Below, piece by piece: positions 49,227-58,676 of a stretch of DNA of 64,000 nt (positions within the stretch are counted from its first letter, which is position 1; each line of letters begins with the position of its first letter). Source of the stretch: Rhodospirillales bacterium (lineage in GTDB: Bacteria; Pseudomonadota; Alphaproteobacteria; Rhodospirillales; Defluviicoccaceae); contig JADJXQ010000024.1 in NCBI GenBank assembly GCA_016710335.1, forward strand, positions 195,001-259,000. The letters run 5' to 3'. A program made the translations under genes and the position numbers. The notes under the pieces were generated by a model. That model did not search any database, was not told the DNA's origin, and worked only from the letters and a program-made list of their open reading frames with translations.

Positions 49227-51857
49227 ATGAAGCTGAAGCAATACCAGACCGATACTCTCTCCATTCTCCGCCGCTTTTTCGAGGAGGCACGCGTCGCGGG
49301 CCCAAAGGGCGCCTACGAGGCGATCACCAAGGAGACTGAGCAGGCGAAGCGGCTCGGCCGCTATGGCGGCACCTACACGCCGCTCGCAGAGTTGCCGGCC
49401 GTGCCCTACGTCTGCCTGCGACTGCCGACTGGCGGCGGCAAGACGATCCTCGGCGCCCATTCCATCGGCATCGCGCGCGATTCCTGGGTGGAGAAGGACT
49501 ATCCGATGGTCCTGTGGCTGGTGCCGTCGAACACCATCCGGCTGCAGACGGCCGAGGCGCTGAAGAACGCCCGCCACCCCTATCGGCAGGCGCTGGACGA
49601 GGCCTTCGACGGCCGGGTGCGCGTGTTCGACATCGCCGATTTCACGCACATCCGCCCACACGACATCCGCGACCATTGCTGCATCGTCGCGGGCACGATC
49701 CAGACCCTGCGGGTGTCGAACACGGAGGGCCGCAAGGTCTATGCCCACAACGAAAATATGGAGCCGCATTTCATCGCGCTGCCCAAGTCCCTGCCCGGGC
49801 TGGAGTCACTGGACGGCGGCGGCGTGAAATTCTCCTTCGCCAACCTGATGCACATCCACCGGCCGCTGATGATCGTGGACGAGGCGCACAATGCCGTCAC
49901 CGGGCTTACGCGGGAGATGCAGGCGCGGGTAAACCCGTCCGCCATCATCGAGTTCACGGCGACGCCGCGCCTAAACTCCAACATCCTGCACAGCGTGACG
50001 GCGCAGGAGCTGAAGCTCGAAGAGATGATCAAGCTGCCGATCATGCTGTCCGAGCACGACACATGGCAGAACGCGGTGAACGGCGCCATCGCGGCACGCG
50101 CCTCGCTGGCCGAGGAGGCCGACAAGGACCCCGACTACATCCGCCCCATCGTCTTGTTTCAGGCGCAGCCGAAGAACCAAGAGGTGACGGTCGACGCGCT
50201 GAAGAAGCACCTGATGGAGGTCGAGCAGATCCCCGAAGAGAAGATCGCCGTGGCGACCGGCGACCAGCGCGAGCTCGACGGCATCAATCTGTTCGATCCG
50301 AAGTGCCCCATCGAATACGTGATCACCGTGGAGGCGCTGAAGGAGGGATGGGACTGCTCCTTCGCTTACGCCTTCTGCTCTGTCTCGCGGATTCAAAGCG
50401 CGGTGGACGTCGAGCAGCTGCTCGGGCGCGTGCTGCGGATGCCCTACGCCGAGCGCCGCAAGGCGGACGCGCTGAACCGGTCCTATGCCTTTCTATCGGA
50501 GCCATCCTTTGGCGAAGCGGCGCGGTCGCTGGCCGACAAACTGGTCGCCATGGGCTTCGAGGAGGACGAGGCACGCGACAACATCGAGCCCGCGCAAACC
50601 TCTCTCGATGCCGATACCGGACTGTTCGGCCCGCGCGACAAGCCGAAACCGACCTTCACGCATACCGTGACGGCGAAGCCCGAGGTGGTTGCCGAGTTGA
50701 AGAAGCGCGAGGGCGTAAGCGTCCGCGACACCGGCGGCGGCAAGATCGAGATCGCTGTCACCGGCCGCGTCGACGGCGGGCTCGAAAAGGTGATCACCGA
50801 GGCGCTGCCCGAGACGGAACGGAAGGGATTCGCCGAAGCCGTCTCGAAATACCGCGTCGATGTGAAGGACCAGTTGTCGCCCGCCGAACAGGGCGAGACC
50901 TTCGAGGTCCCGCGCCTGATGTCGGAGATCCAGGGCGAGCTGGAGTTCGCCGACACCGACGTGTTCATGGAATTTCACGATTGGTCGCTGCTTGATCATT
51001 CGTCGAAGCTGGGCGAGGCCGAGTTCGCGATCCGCGAGACGGCGCGCAGCTTCGAAATCGACCTCGACGGCAACCGCATCACCTATCAGTTTGCCGACGA
51101 GGCAGAGCAGCTGGCGTTCGACGTCGATGTCGAGGGCTGGACGCCGGAGGCGCTGGTGCTGTGGCTTGACAGGCAGGTGCGCCAGCCGGATATCCACCAG
51201 ACCGAGCTACTGCGCTGGCTACGCGACCTCGTCGGCCATTTGATCAATGGACGCGGGATACACATCGCGGCGCTCATGCGCTGCAAGTTCATCCTCGCTC
51301 GCAAGGTTCGAGAAAAGCTCGCTGCCATCCGCCAACAGGAAAGGGATGGCGTCTACCAGCGCTACCTGTTCGCCCCGGAAGCCAAGGTGGACGTGTCATT
51401 TGACGAGGCGTTCGCCTTCAAGGACGGGATGTACTGGGACCAGCGCCGGTATCGTGGGCACTGGAAGCCGCGAAAGCACTTCCTCGGCCCCGACCACGTT
51501 CCGGCCTTCGACGGCGCCGAGAATGGCGAGGAGTTCCAGTGCGCCCGGGCCATCGACAGCTTGCCGGGCCTGAAGTTCTGGATCCGCAACGTCGCACGCC
51601 ACCCCAACTCGTTCTGGTTGCCGACGGCTACGGACAAGTTCTATCCGGATTTCGTGGCGCAGTTGGATGACGGCCGTCTGTTTGTCGTCGAGTACAAAGG
51701 CGCCCATATCGTCGACGGCCCCGACACTGCCGAGAAGCGCACCATCGGCCAGCTATGGGAGAACAGGAGCGGAGGCGAAGGGATGTTCATCGTTGTCGAG
51801 AAAACAGTCGACGGGAAAGACATGCGGACGCAGATGATAGACATGACTGGCGCATAG
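49227..51857 (+). CDS. type III restriction enzyme, Res subunit
   Basis: An 876-residue SF2 helicase-nuclease. Helicase motif I is CLRLPTGGGKTILGAHS, motif II is MIVDEAHNAV, motif III is EFTATPRL, and motif VI is EQLLGRVLRMPYAERR. A C-terminal PD-(D/E)XK nuclease reads FYPDFVAQLDDGRLFVVEYKGAH. With Mod it cuts DNA carrying unmodified sites after translocation. The gene is intact. If Mod is truly broken, an active Res would be harmful, which favours the Mod shift being a sequence error. Confidence 0.93.
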   Translation: MKLKQYQTDTLSILRRFFEEARVAGPKGAYEAITKETEQAKRLGRYGGTYTPLAELPAVPYVCLRLPTGGGKTILGAHSIGIARDSWVEKDYPMVLWLVPSNTIRLQTAEALKNARHPYRQALDEAFDGRVRVFDIADFTHIRPHDIRDHCCIVAGTIQTLRVSNTEGRKVYAHNENMEPHFIALPKSLPGLESLDGGGVKFSFANLMHIHRPLMIVDEAHNAVTGLTREMQARVNPSAIIEFTATPRLNSNILHSVTAQELKLEEMIKLPIMLSEHDTWQNAVNGAIAARASLAEEADKDPDYIRPIVLFQAQPKNQEVTVDALKKHLMEVEQIPEEKIAVATGDQRELDGINLFDPKCPIEYVITVEALKEGWDCSFAYAFCSVSRIQSAVDVEQLLGRVLRMPYAERRKADALNRSYAFLSEPSFGEAARSLADKLVAMGFEEDEARDNIEPAQTSLDADTGLFGPRDKPKPTFTHTVTAKPEVVAELKKREGVSVRDTGGGKIEIAVTGRVDGGLEKVITEALPETERKGFAEAVSKYRVDVKDQLSPAEQGETFEVPRLMSEIQGELEFADTDVFMEFHDWSLLDHSSKLGEAEFAIRETARSFEIDLDGNRITYQFADEAEQLAFDVDVEGWTPEALVLWLDRQVRQPDIHQTELLRWLRDLVGHLINGRGIHIAALMRCKFILARKVREKLAAIRQQERDGVYQRYLFAPEAKVDVSFDEAFAFKDGMYWDQRRYRGHWKPRKHFLGPDHVPAFDGAENGEEFQCARAIDSLPGLKFWIRNVARHPNSFWLPTATDKFYPDFVAQLDDGRLFVVEYKGAHIVDGPDTAEKRTIGQLWENRSGGEGMFIVVEKTVDGKDMRTQMIDMTGA

Positions 51858-52036
51858 GTTAGCGGCTTCCGTAGCAGATGTGCTGACGGTCGCCCTTTTC
51901 TCAAAGGCGGCGCGTCGAAGCTTGGAACGCAAAAATTTGATGGAGGAAGGTCAAGAGCGGAGTATCCGGATGCTCGATAAGAATGGCACTAACATAGGTT
52001 TCGTGATCACGGCGGCCCGCCTTGAGACATTGCGGC

Positions 52037-52561
52037 TCAAACTATCATGGGCAGGGGCTTCGCAGTCTCCAAGGCGACGAGCTGCCGGTATGCTTCCTTC
52101 GCTCCTTCGATTCGGCCGCCACCGACCTTCTCCGGCTTCCGTCGGGCCGTCTCTTCCCATGGATCGTTATAGCCCTCCACCGCACTGAGGTAGGCAGCAG
52201 TGGCGGCGAGTTCCAATTCGATGGGGGCTATTGTCGCGGCGCTCTTACAGAAAGTGGCACGTGGCCCGTTAGTCCGGGCGCCTGCAGCGTCGGAGGCCTT
52301 GTAGATCGAGTAGACCCCCCCCCAATTCGCCACGCGTTCGACCTCTGTTACCAAGCCGAATGCATCAGCCATCCTTATGGCGTTCGCTAAATCCTCGCTG
52401 TACGGTCCGTAGTGACGGTACTCGAAGTCGAACCCGTCTCCGAAGCCAGCCAGCTCCAATAGATACGCAACCTTCTGGAGTTTGGTGCGGCCGATAATTT
52501 CGCCACCGGCGTCGCGCACGATTTCGGCTGCTTTCTCTCGATCTCGCTTGTCACTACCCAT
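52037..52561 (-). CDS. YwgA/SocA-like (Panacea-related) protein
   Basis: A 174-residue protein. Residues 20-70 read GGEIIGRTKLQKVAYLLELA and FDFEYRHYGPYSEDLANAI, the pattern of YwgA-like and related DUF4065/Panacea antitoxin-type proteins (xGRTKLQKxxYL then FxYxxYGPYSxxL). The C-terminal half is not recognised. It overlaps the end of the HD-domain gene by eight bases, so the two are coupled. Such proteins often pair with a toxin or enzyme, so a two-gene defence or toxin-antitoxin unit is plausible. Confidence 0.7.
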   Translation of the reverse strand: MGSDKRDREKAAEIVRDAGGEIIGRTKLQKVAYLLELAGFGDGFDFEYRHYGPYSEDLANAIRMADAFGLVTEVERVANWGGVYSIYKASDAAGARTNGPRATFCKSAATIAPIELELAATAAYLSAVEGYNDPWEETARRKPEKVGGGRIEGAKEAYRQLVALETAKPLPMIV

Positions 52562-53996
52562 CGCTGTCGCTCCTGAGTTCTTCCTCTATGGTGCTTTCCA
52601 CCACACTCCTGGCCTCCAGATCCGCGTCGTCGAAATATGCCCGGAACAACTCGAATGTCTCGATGCTGGCAACCACCCTCGAGCTTTCTGCCATGTCAAG
52701 AATTCTATCATCTGCACTGCGGATGCGAATCTGGTTCAATGGTCCCTTCGATTCCTGAAAACTTTTATAAGGGGCGCGTGCGCTACTATCGGTCAGGATT
52801 CGAGGGGCATCCTCGGAGTTTGCGTTCGACCAAATCTGCAGGCGTTCCTCAATGGATGAAATTGCACGCTTGAGCCGTTTTCTCCGTACGTCGCGATCCT
52901 CGACTGTTGAGGCGTGTTCGGGCGCAATAGCATTTACGAGCTGCTGATATATGTCCATGCACTTAGGTAGCCGCCGATCCCGCAGGCGCGTAGCAAGTTC
53001 GCGAACCAGCGGATCCTGGGCGTCGATCAGCATCGGCAGTGCTCCCCAGAAAACAGTGTCGTCCAGAGACAGGGCGTGAACCAGTTGGTTTGGCTCCAGC
53101 GCGAAGCGAACGATGGGGTGGACCGTCGGCAGCCCAGTTTTCCCGGCGTCTCCATTGAGGGCGAGGGTCATCAAATGCAGCATTAGCGCCGAGAAAACCT
53201 TCTCGGCCGCGCGTGTCGTCTTGTGGAAGTAGACCGTCGGATAGAGCTGAAAAAGGGCGAGCACGTAGGTTTCGGCGGCGTAGCTCGCCTTCGGGCCCAG
53301 CACGAATGTCTCGATTTCAGCGGCCTGCTGCCCGTCTACGCCGATCGGCACGGTGCCAATCTCGAGGTTGGCCATCAGCCAAACAAAATCAATGCCGCTG
53401 TTCTGGACTCCTGTCATCAGTCGGTCGCGCTGCATGTAGTCCAGTCGGTCGGCGTCGAACTGGCTAGAAACCACGGCGTCGTAGAGATTGCCGGGTCGTC
53501 CACGTCCAATCACATCGGCAACGTCCGTGGCGAATCCACTGCCCATTTCGCTCTTGAATGCTTCGCTGACCTCGCTATCGCGTATCAGAAGGTCGCTGAC
53601 GTGTTCGTGATGCGCCATCTTCAGGTTCAACTTCTTGCCCACATCTTCGAAAGCGTGGCTAAGCATCCCGTGACCTATATCGTGCACGAGTGCGGCGGCC
53701 AAAGCCGCGCGCAATTGGTGGTCCTTCACCTGCCCACCTTGCTGTGTGATATGCCGCCTTATAATAGTCATCAGTTGTCGTGCCGTGTGGAACACACCAA
53801 GGCTGTGGGCGAAACGGGTGTGTGTCGCTCCGGGGTACACCAAGTCTGAAAAGCCGAGCTGACGAATTCGACGTAGCCGCTGAAACGGCCGGGTCTCGAT
53901 AACCTTCCACAAGACGTGCTCGAATTGATCCGTGCCGAACTCGATAAGGTTATGCAGGGGATCGCGGATGCGCTGAGGCTTGACGGTACCGGGCAT
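52554..53996 (-). CDS. HD-domain phosphohydrolase (SAMHD1/dGTPase-like)
   Basis: A 480-residue HD-superfamily enzyme. It opens VKPQRIRDPLHNLIEFGTDQFEHVL, like SAMHD1-type proteins (RIxDPIHG...). The metal ligands are seen in GATHTRFAHSLGVFHTA, then ALVHDIGHGMLSHAFE (HD pair), and the later aspartate in SSQFDADRLDYMQRD. SAMHD1-like enzymes hydrolyse dNTPs, and bacterial relatives deplete dNTPs in phage defence. The ATG at 53996 has GGGGGAG eight bases upstream; the frame also extends to a TTG at 54002. It is followed and overlapped by the YwgA-like gene. The exact substrate is unknown. Confidence 0.85.
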   Translation of the reverse strand: MPGTVKPQRIRDPLHNLIEFGTDQFEHVLWKVIETRPFQRLRRIRQLGFSDLVYPGATHTRFAHSLGVFHTARQLMTIIRRHITQQGGQVKDHQLRAALAAALVHDIGHGMLSHAFEDVGKKLNLKMAHHEHVSDLLIRDSEVSEAFKSEMGSGFATDVADVIGRGRPGNLYDAVVSSQFDADRLDYMQRDRLMTGVQNSGIDFVWLMANLEIGTVPIGVDGQQAAEIETFVLGPKASYAAETYVLALFQLYPTVYFHKTTRAAEKVFSALMLHLMTLALNGDAGKTGLPTVHPIVRFALEPNQLVHALSLDDTVFWGALPMLIDAQDPLVRELATRLRDRRLPKCMDIYQQLVNAIAPEHASTVEDRDVRRKRLKRAISSIEERLQIWSNANSEDAPRILTDSSARAPYKSFQESKGPLNQIRIRSADDRILDMAESSRVVASIETFELFRAYFDDADLEARSVVESTIEEELRSDSDG

Positions 53997-54270
53997 ACGC
54001 AAAGCTCCCCCAACCCATCATTATTCGCTTGTACCAAGCCCATCGAAACAAAACCGTGCGGTCGTTGACCGGGGCCAGATCCGGCGATTCTAGCACCGGC
54101 TGGCAACAAAGCTCAATAAATAAGTAGTCGCGCGGTGAAATCATATAAACCAGCATAGGCTGCTTGCAGTTAAAATGAGAGACTGCGGCGTATAGAAAAT
54201 AAGACACAGATGACGCTGGAGAGATTAACCATTAACTGCAGACGCCCCATGTCGGACTGAGCTTCCATGC

Positions 54271-54678
54271 TCATTGATGGTAGAGACTTTCGCGCTGCCC
54301 CACCCACTCTTCTGGGAACGGCTTAATCATAACCGCTAGAGTCATCTCCGGCGGCTGCCGCCCATCCAAAATGGCCTCGACGATGTCGGGTGCGAGCAGG
54401 GTAAGCCGCAGCACCCGGCTGACGTAGGAGGCGTTGATTTTCTCGGCTGTGGCGATTTCCTCGACCGTACCGCACGCCCCCGTCTCCAGGAGCTTCCGCC
54501 ACCGAAACGCCCTCGCCAGCGCCTTGACCATGGCGTTGTCGACCCGGCGGCGTGGCGGCGCCCATGACGGCGCACCGTCTGGCGAGATGACCAGCTTTCG
54601 GCCACCTCGCTTCGTGAATGTCATCGGCACGCTGACGGTCAGTGTGAGACCGTCGGCGCTGAGGCGGGCGTCGGTCAT
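54271..54678 (-). CDS. HTH-containing protein downstream of the serine recombinase
   Basis: A 135-residue protein starting MTDARLSADGLTLTVSVPMT. A basic region (FTKRGGRKLVISPDG) is followed by a helix-turn-helix (TVEEIATAEKINASYVSRVLRLTLLAPDIVEAIL) that resembles ParB-like or Lrp-type HTH units. Such proteins regularly follow large serine recombinases of the DUF2924 locus type in alphaproteobacteria and may act as a recombination directionality or control factor. Its ATG overlaps the recombinase stop by one base (TGATG). Confidence 0.8.
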   Translation of the reverse strand: MTDARLSADGLTLTVSVPMTFTKRGGRKLVISPDGAPSWAPPRRRVDNAMVKALARAFRWRKLLETGACGTVEEIATAEKINASYVSRVLRLTLLAPDIVEAILDGRQPPEMTLAVMIKPFPEEWVGQRESLYHQ

Positions 54679-55988
54679 CAGGCCGCCCTCCGCTCGGTCC
54701 CGCTGGCGCGCAGATCGGCGACCAGCGTTTGCAGGCCGTCGACGCGCAGATGCAGGTCCAGCCGGTCCGGGTGAATATCGACGCGCTCGACAAGGAGCTG
54801 GACAATGCGAGCCTGCTCGGCCGGGAACAGTTCGTCCCAGAGCGGGTCGAGCCTCGAAGGCCTCGCGCACTTCGGTTTCCGAAAGCGCCTCGATTTCCGG
54901 CCGCGCCGACCGCCACGTCCCGACGACGATCTCTGGCGCCCTTAGCAGGGCGCGCAACTGGTCCACGACGGCGGCCTCGATCTCGGCGGCTGGAACGCGG
55001 CGCACCACGCCCGGCGGCACATCGCCCTTGAGCAGGCCAGCGGCGACGTAGTAGCGGTACAGCCGCCCGCCCTTGCGCGCATGCGTCGGCGTCATGGCGC
55101 GGCCGTCGGCGCCGAAGAGGATGCCCTTCAGCAGGGCCGGCGTCTGCGCGCGAGTGCTGGCGGCGCGGCTGCGGGGGTTCTGTTGGACAATCGCATGGAC
55201 CTTGTCCCAAAGGTCGAGGTCGATGATGGCCTCGTGCTCGCCGGGATAGGCCGTGCCCTTGTGCACGGCTTCGCCGAGGTAGACCCGGTTGTTGATCAGT
55301 TTGTAGAGGAAGCCCTTGTCGATCGGCTTGCCGCGCTTGGTGGTGACGCCCTCGGCTGCCAGTTCCCTGACCAGCACGGTCGCCGAGCCGACCTTCAAGA
55401 ACCGCTCGAAGATCATTCGCACCGTCGCGGCCTCGGCCTCGTTGACCACCAGCTTGCGGTCCTTGACGTCGTAGCCGAGCGGCGGATGGCCGCCCATCCA
55501 CATGCCGCGCGCCCGCGAGGCGGCGACCTTGTCGCGGATGCGCTCGCCGATCACCTCGCGCTCGAACTGGGCGAAGGAGAGCAGGATGTTCAGCGTCAGC
55601 CGGCCCATGGAGGTCGTGGTGTTGAACGACTGGGTCACCGAGACGAAGGTGACGCCGTGGGCGTCGAACACCTCGACCAGCTTGGCGAAGTCCATCAGCG
55701 AGCGGCTGAGGCGGTCGATCTTGTAGACCACGACCACGTCGACCAGCCCGTCCTCGATGTCGGCGAGCAGGCGCTTCAGCGCGGGGCGCTCCAGCGTGCC
55801 GCCGGAGAAGCCGCCGTCGTCGTAGCGGTCGCGCACCAGCACCCAGCCCTCCGGCGCTGGCTGGCGATGTAGGCCTCGCAGGCCTCGCGCTGGGCGTCGA
55901 GGGTGTTGAACTCCTGCTCCAGGCCTTCCTCGGAGGACTTGCGGGTGTAGACGGCGCAGCGAAGCTTGCGGGCAACTGGCTTCTTCAT
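54678..55988 (-). CDS. large serine recombinase (two frameshifts)
   Basis: About 436 residues. The resolvase domain begins KLRCAVYTRKSSEEGLEQEFNTLDAQREAC, with the catalytic serine in RKSSEEG, and continues VVYKIDRLSRSLMDFAKLVEVFD. A recombinase domain follows (HPPLGYDVKDRKLVVNEAEA), then a zinc-ribbon-like segment and LDPLWDELFPAEQARIVQLL at the C-terminus. The frame breaks near 55855 (one base missing) and near 54855 (one base extra). Both flanks read perfectly as family sequence. These enzymes integrate and excise mobile elements. If the shifts are real, the element is stranded. Confidence 0.85.
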
Positions 55989-56428
<440 letters not shown>

Positions 56429-56432
<4 letters not shown>

Positions 56433-56632
56433 GGGGTGGTCTCCGTCCGTTTTGTGACGGGTCCATGACCGCTCCGGGTCGCGGGAAAGTCGAGGCAACT
56501 GTCTCCGCAGTCGCCAGATAGTTGCCTTGACTGTCGTGCCCGCAGGCGAACCAGCCCGGCGGCTAGAATCGACGCCAGTTCGTCGAGCCGCTCGGCGGGC
56601 GTCATCAGGTTGGGGTCGAGGGCGTTCGGCAA
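56429..56632 (-). CDS. small recombinase-locus protein
   Basis: A 67-residue protein with the core MTPAERLDELASILAAGLVRLRARQS and LDFPATRSGH. I recognise this as the small conserved protein that precedes DUF2924 in alphaproteobacterial serine recombinase loci. It ends in ATGA overlap with DUF2924. Function unknown. A start at MTPAERL nine codons in is possible. Confidence 0.75.
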
Positions 56633-56889
56633 GCTGCGACACCTGTGTGGTGGGTGCGCCTTCAGGATCGGTTCGAAGGGCGCGATTGCTTGCCGTAAAT
56701 CTAATCGAAACTCAGCTGTTATGCAGCGTTTTCAATTGGTTAAGGACATGCGGGGAGGCTTGGGGAGCGCACGGGAACAGCTGTGATACTGTCCCAAAGC
56801 TACATCGTGCCGGTCTGGCGGAGAGTTTCCAGCGAATCACTTCGCCCTTTCAGGGATTACGCCACCAGCACCTATATAGGTTAATTATC

Positions 56890-57483
56890 CTAGAAAGGGA
56901 TATCATCCTCCAGATCAGGTTCTGAAGCGGGTGTTCGCGCAGGGGCAGCAGGCCGTTCTGGCAGTTTCGGCTTAGTGGGCCAATCCGGCGCTTGCACCCG
57001 CGCGACCCCCAGGTCAGCCTTCATGGCCTCGCCGGCTGCCCAATAGTCGGTGCTCTTCTTCTCGCGCCAGATCGCGAGGTAATCCTCGATCTTGGGCCAG
57101 AGGATATCGACAAAGGCTCGCCGAGGCTCGTTGCCGCGACTGCCAACATAGAAGAATTCCCGATGGGCGTCGGTGAAAGCCTTCAATTCGTCCTCGTCAA
57201 ATGTCGTCGGATAGTAGGGACAAGCGATGAGCTTGAGCGTGCGAACGCCCTCGCTCGGATCCCAGAACTTCGACCACGTTTCCTGGCCGATCTCGCTCCC
57301 GAATTCGTCGAACCTCGGTCCGATCCCGGTCCCGTCAGCCGTCTCCTTGATGGCCCGCTCGACCACCGTGGTGATGTTCTGGCCTTTGATTCGCGACACG
57401 AAGTCCAGGATGAACTTCGTCTTCGGATCGAGCCGCAGGGATAGCGTCAACGTTTTCGCTCTCGGCTGTTTCTCGGCAGGCAC
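56890..57483 (-). CDS. ribbon-helix-helix-type mobile-element protein
   Basis: A 197-residue protein. Residues 10-48 (KTLTLSLRLDPKTKFILDF, then ITTVVERAIKE) have the strand-helix-helix pattern of RHH DNA-binding proteins. The rest is charged, with a Pro/Ala-rich tail ending EDDIPF, a motif like the SSB-type acidic C-terminus. Start GTG at 57483 with GGAGGGA eight bases upstream. It is divergent from the AlpA-like gene across a 132-base region with repeats, so it may regulate that region. Not assigned to a named family. Confidence 0.7.
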   Translation of the reverse strand: MPAEKQPRAKTLTLSLRLDPKTKFILDFVSRIKGQNITTVVERAIKETADGTGIGPRFDEFGSEIGQETWSKFWDPSEGVRTLKLIACPYYPTTFDEDELKAFTDAHREFFYVGSRGNEPRRAFVDILWPKIEDYLAIWREKKSTDYWAAGEAMKADLGVARVQAPDWPTKPKLPERPAAPARTPASEPDLEDDIPF

Positions 57484-57523
57484 CGTCTGATCCCTCCACT
57501 TCCCGTAATGTCCTGACTATATA

Positions 57524-57595
57524 GGCGTGTAAAAGCCGGTGCAAGATTATCTTGCGCGTACCAAGCATGGCTGGCAGGATCTGGCGTGTAAAAGC
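57524..57595. promoter_or_regulatory. divergent control region with direct repeats and a palindrome
   Basis: GGCGTGTAAAAGC occurs at 57524-57536 and again at 57583-57595. Between them is the palindrome GCAAGATTATCTTGC (57541-57555, seven-base arms around one base). It lies between an RHH-type gene and an AlpA-like gene that are transcribed away from each other. Either product could bind here. Confidence 0.6.
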
Positions 57596-57615
57596 GTTAC
57601 CTGTGAGGCAAGAGC

Positions 57616-57816
57616 ATGAACGACGAGCTGATTGACGTACAGGATCTGGCGATCCAGCTGAAAATTCCGGTGAAGACGATCCGCAACAAGCTGTGCAACG
57701 GAACCTGGCCGTTGCGGCCGATTCGCATCGGTCGGTCGCTTCGTTGGCGGCAAGCGGAAGTGGATCGCCTCAAACGAGGCGAAGTGGACAGCCTGGGCTC
57801 GACCGGCACGGGGTAA
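57616..57816 (+). CDS. AlpA/excisionase-like HTH protein
   Basis: A 66-residue protein of the MerR/AlpA-type winged helix family: LIDVQDLAIQLKIPVKTIRNKL, then IRIGRSLRWRQAEVDRL, where RxGRSLRW is the wing. Such proteins control excision or early genes of phages and integrated elements. It starts the rightward module; the Prim-Pol gene begins three bases after its stop. Confidence 0.85.
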   Translation: MNDELIDVQDLAIQLKIPVKTIRNKLCNGTWPLRPIRIGRSLRWRQAEVDRLKRGEVDSLGSTGTG

Positions 57817-57819
57817 GCA

Positions 57820-58676
57820 TTGAACACCGTCCCGGAATTCGCGAGCCGATACGTCCGCATGGGTATCGCGGTGCTGCCGCTCCACCGGCCAGTTCGCCAT
57901 GCCCAGGGACTCCGATGCTCCTGCGGCAAAGGCGATTGCGAATCCCCCGCCAAGCATCCGTTTGCAAAGCTGGTTGCGCACGGACTGCGGGACGCGAGCA
58001 AGGATCAGACCGTGGTCGCGAGCTGGTTCGAGAACAGCGAGCTCAATGTTGGGATCGCTACCGGGACCGTTAGCGGCATCGTCGCTCTTGATATCGATCC
58101 GCGTCATGGCGGTGACGAAGCACTCGCCGCGCTCGAACGAGAACATGGTCCGCTGGCCAATACGTGGCGGTTTCTGACCGGCGGCGGCGGGGAGCACATC
58201 ATCTTCCGGCACCCCGGAAAGACTGTATCCAACAGCGCCGGAAAGATCGGGCCTGGCATCGATATGCGCGGCGACGGCGGCTATATCGTCGCTCCGCCAT
58301 CCATGCATATTTCCGGCCGCCGCTACGCCATCTCGGTCGATCACCATCCGGACGACATAGCGCTTGCTCCGCTTCCGGGCTGGCTGCTAGCAGCACTCCG
58401 TCGGCCGGCAGACAAGAGGTCGCGGCGAAAGCGCCTGCCGAATGGCGGAATACGGTGGCGAGCATCGTCGTCGAAGGCGAGCGCAATCGTACCGTGGCAA
58501 GCCTCGCCGGACATATGCTCCGCAACCGCATAGACCCCTGGGTGACGATCGATCTGCTGCAGGCGTGGAACCGAGCGCGGTGCGAACCTCCGCTTCCTGA
58601 CAACGAGATCATGAAGACGGTGCGAAGCATCGCCCGCCGCGAGGTCGAACGCCGTGAGCGGCGTGATGCCCGATGA
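57820..58676 (+). CDS. bifunctional DNA primase-polymerase (Prim-Pol), one frameshift
   Basis: About 285 residues from a TTG at 57820. The AEP-type Prim-Pol domain shows FASRYVRMGIAVLPL, then NVGIATGTVSGIVALDIDPRHGG (catalytic acidic pair D-x-D) and FLTGGGGEHIIFRHPG. Near 58416 one base is missing: DK in the first frame continues as EVAAKAPAEWRNTVA in the second. The C-terminal helical part (GERNRTVASLAGHMLRNRIDP, then DNEIMKTVRSIARREV) is the primase C-terminal domain. It makes primers for replication of the element, together with the helicase gene it overlaps. Confidence 0.87.

Noticed and set aside
51880..52188. 102-codon plus-strand frame after res
   Set aside because: It overlaps the YwgA-like gene on the other strand, has no ribosome site and no family features.
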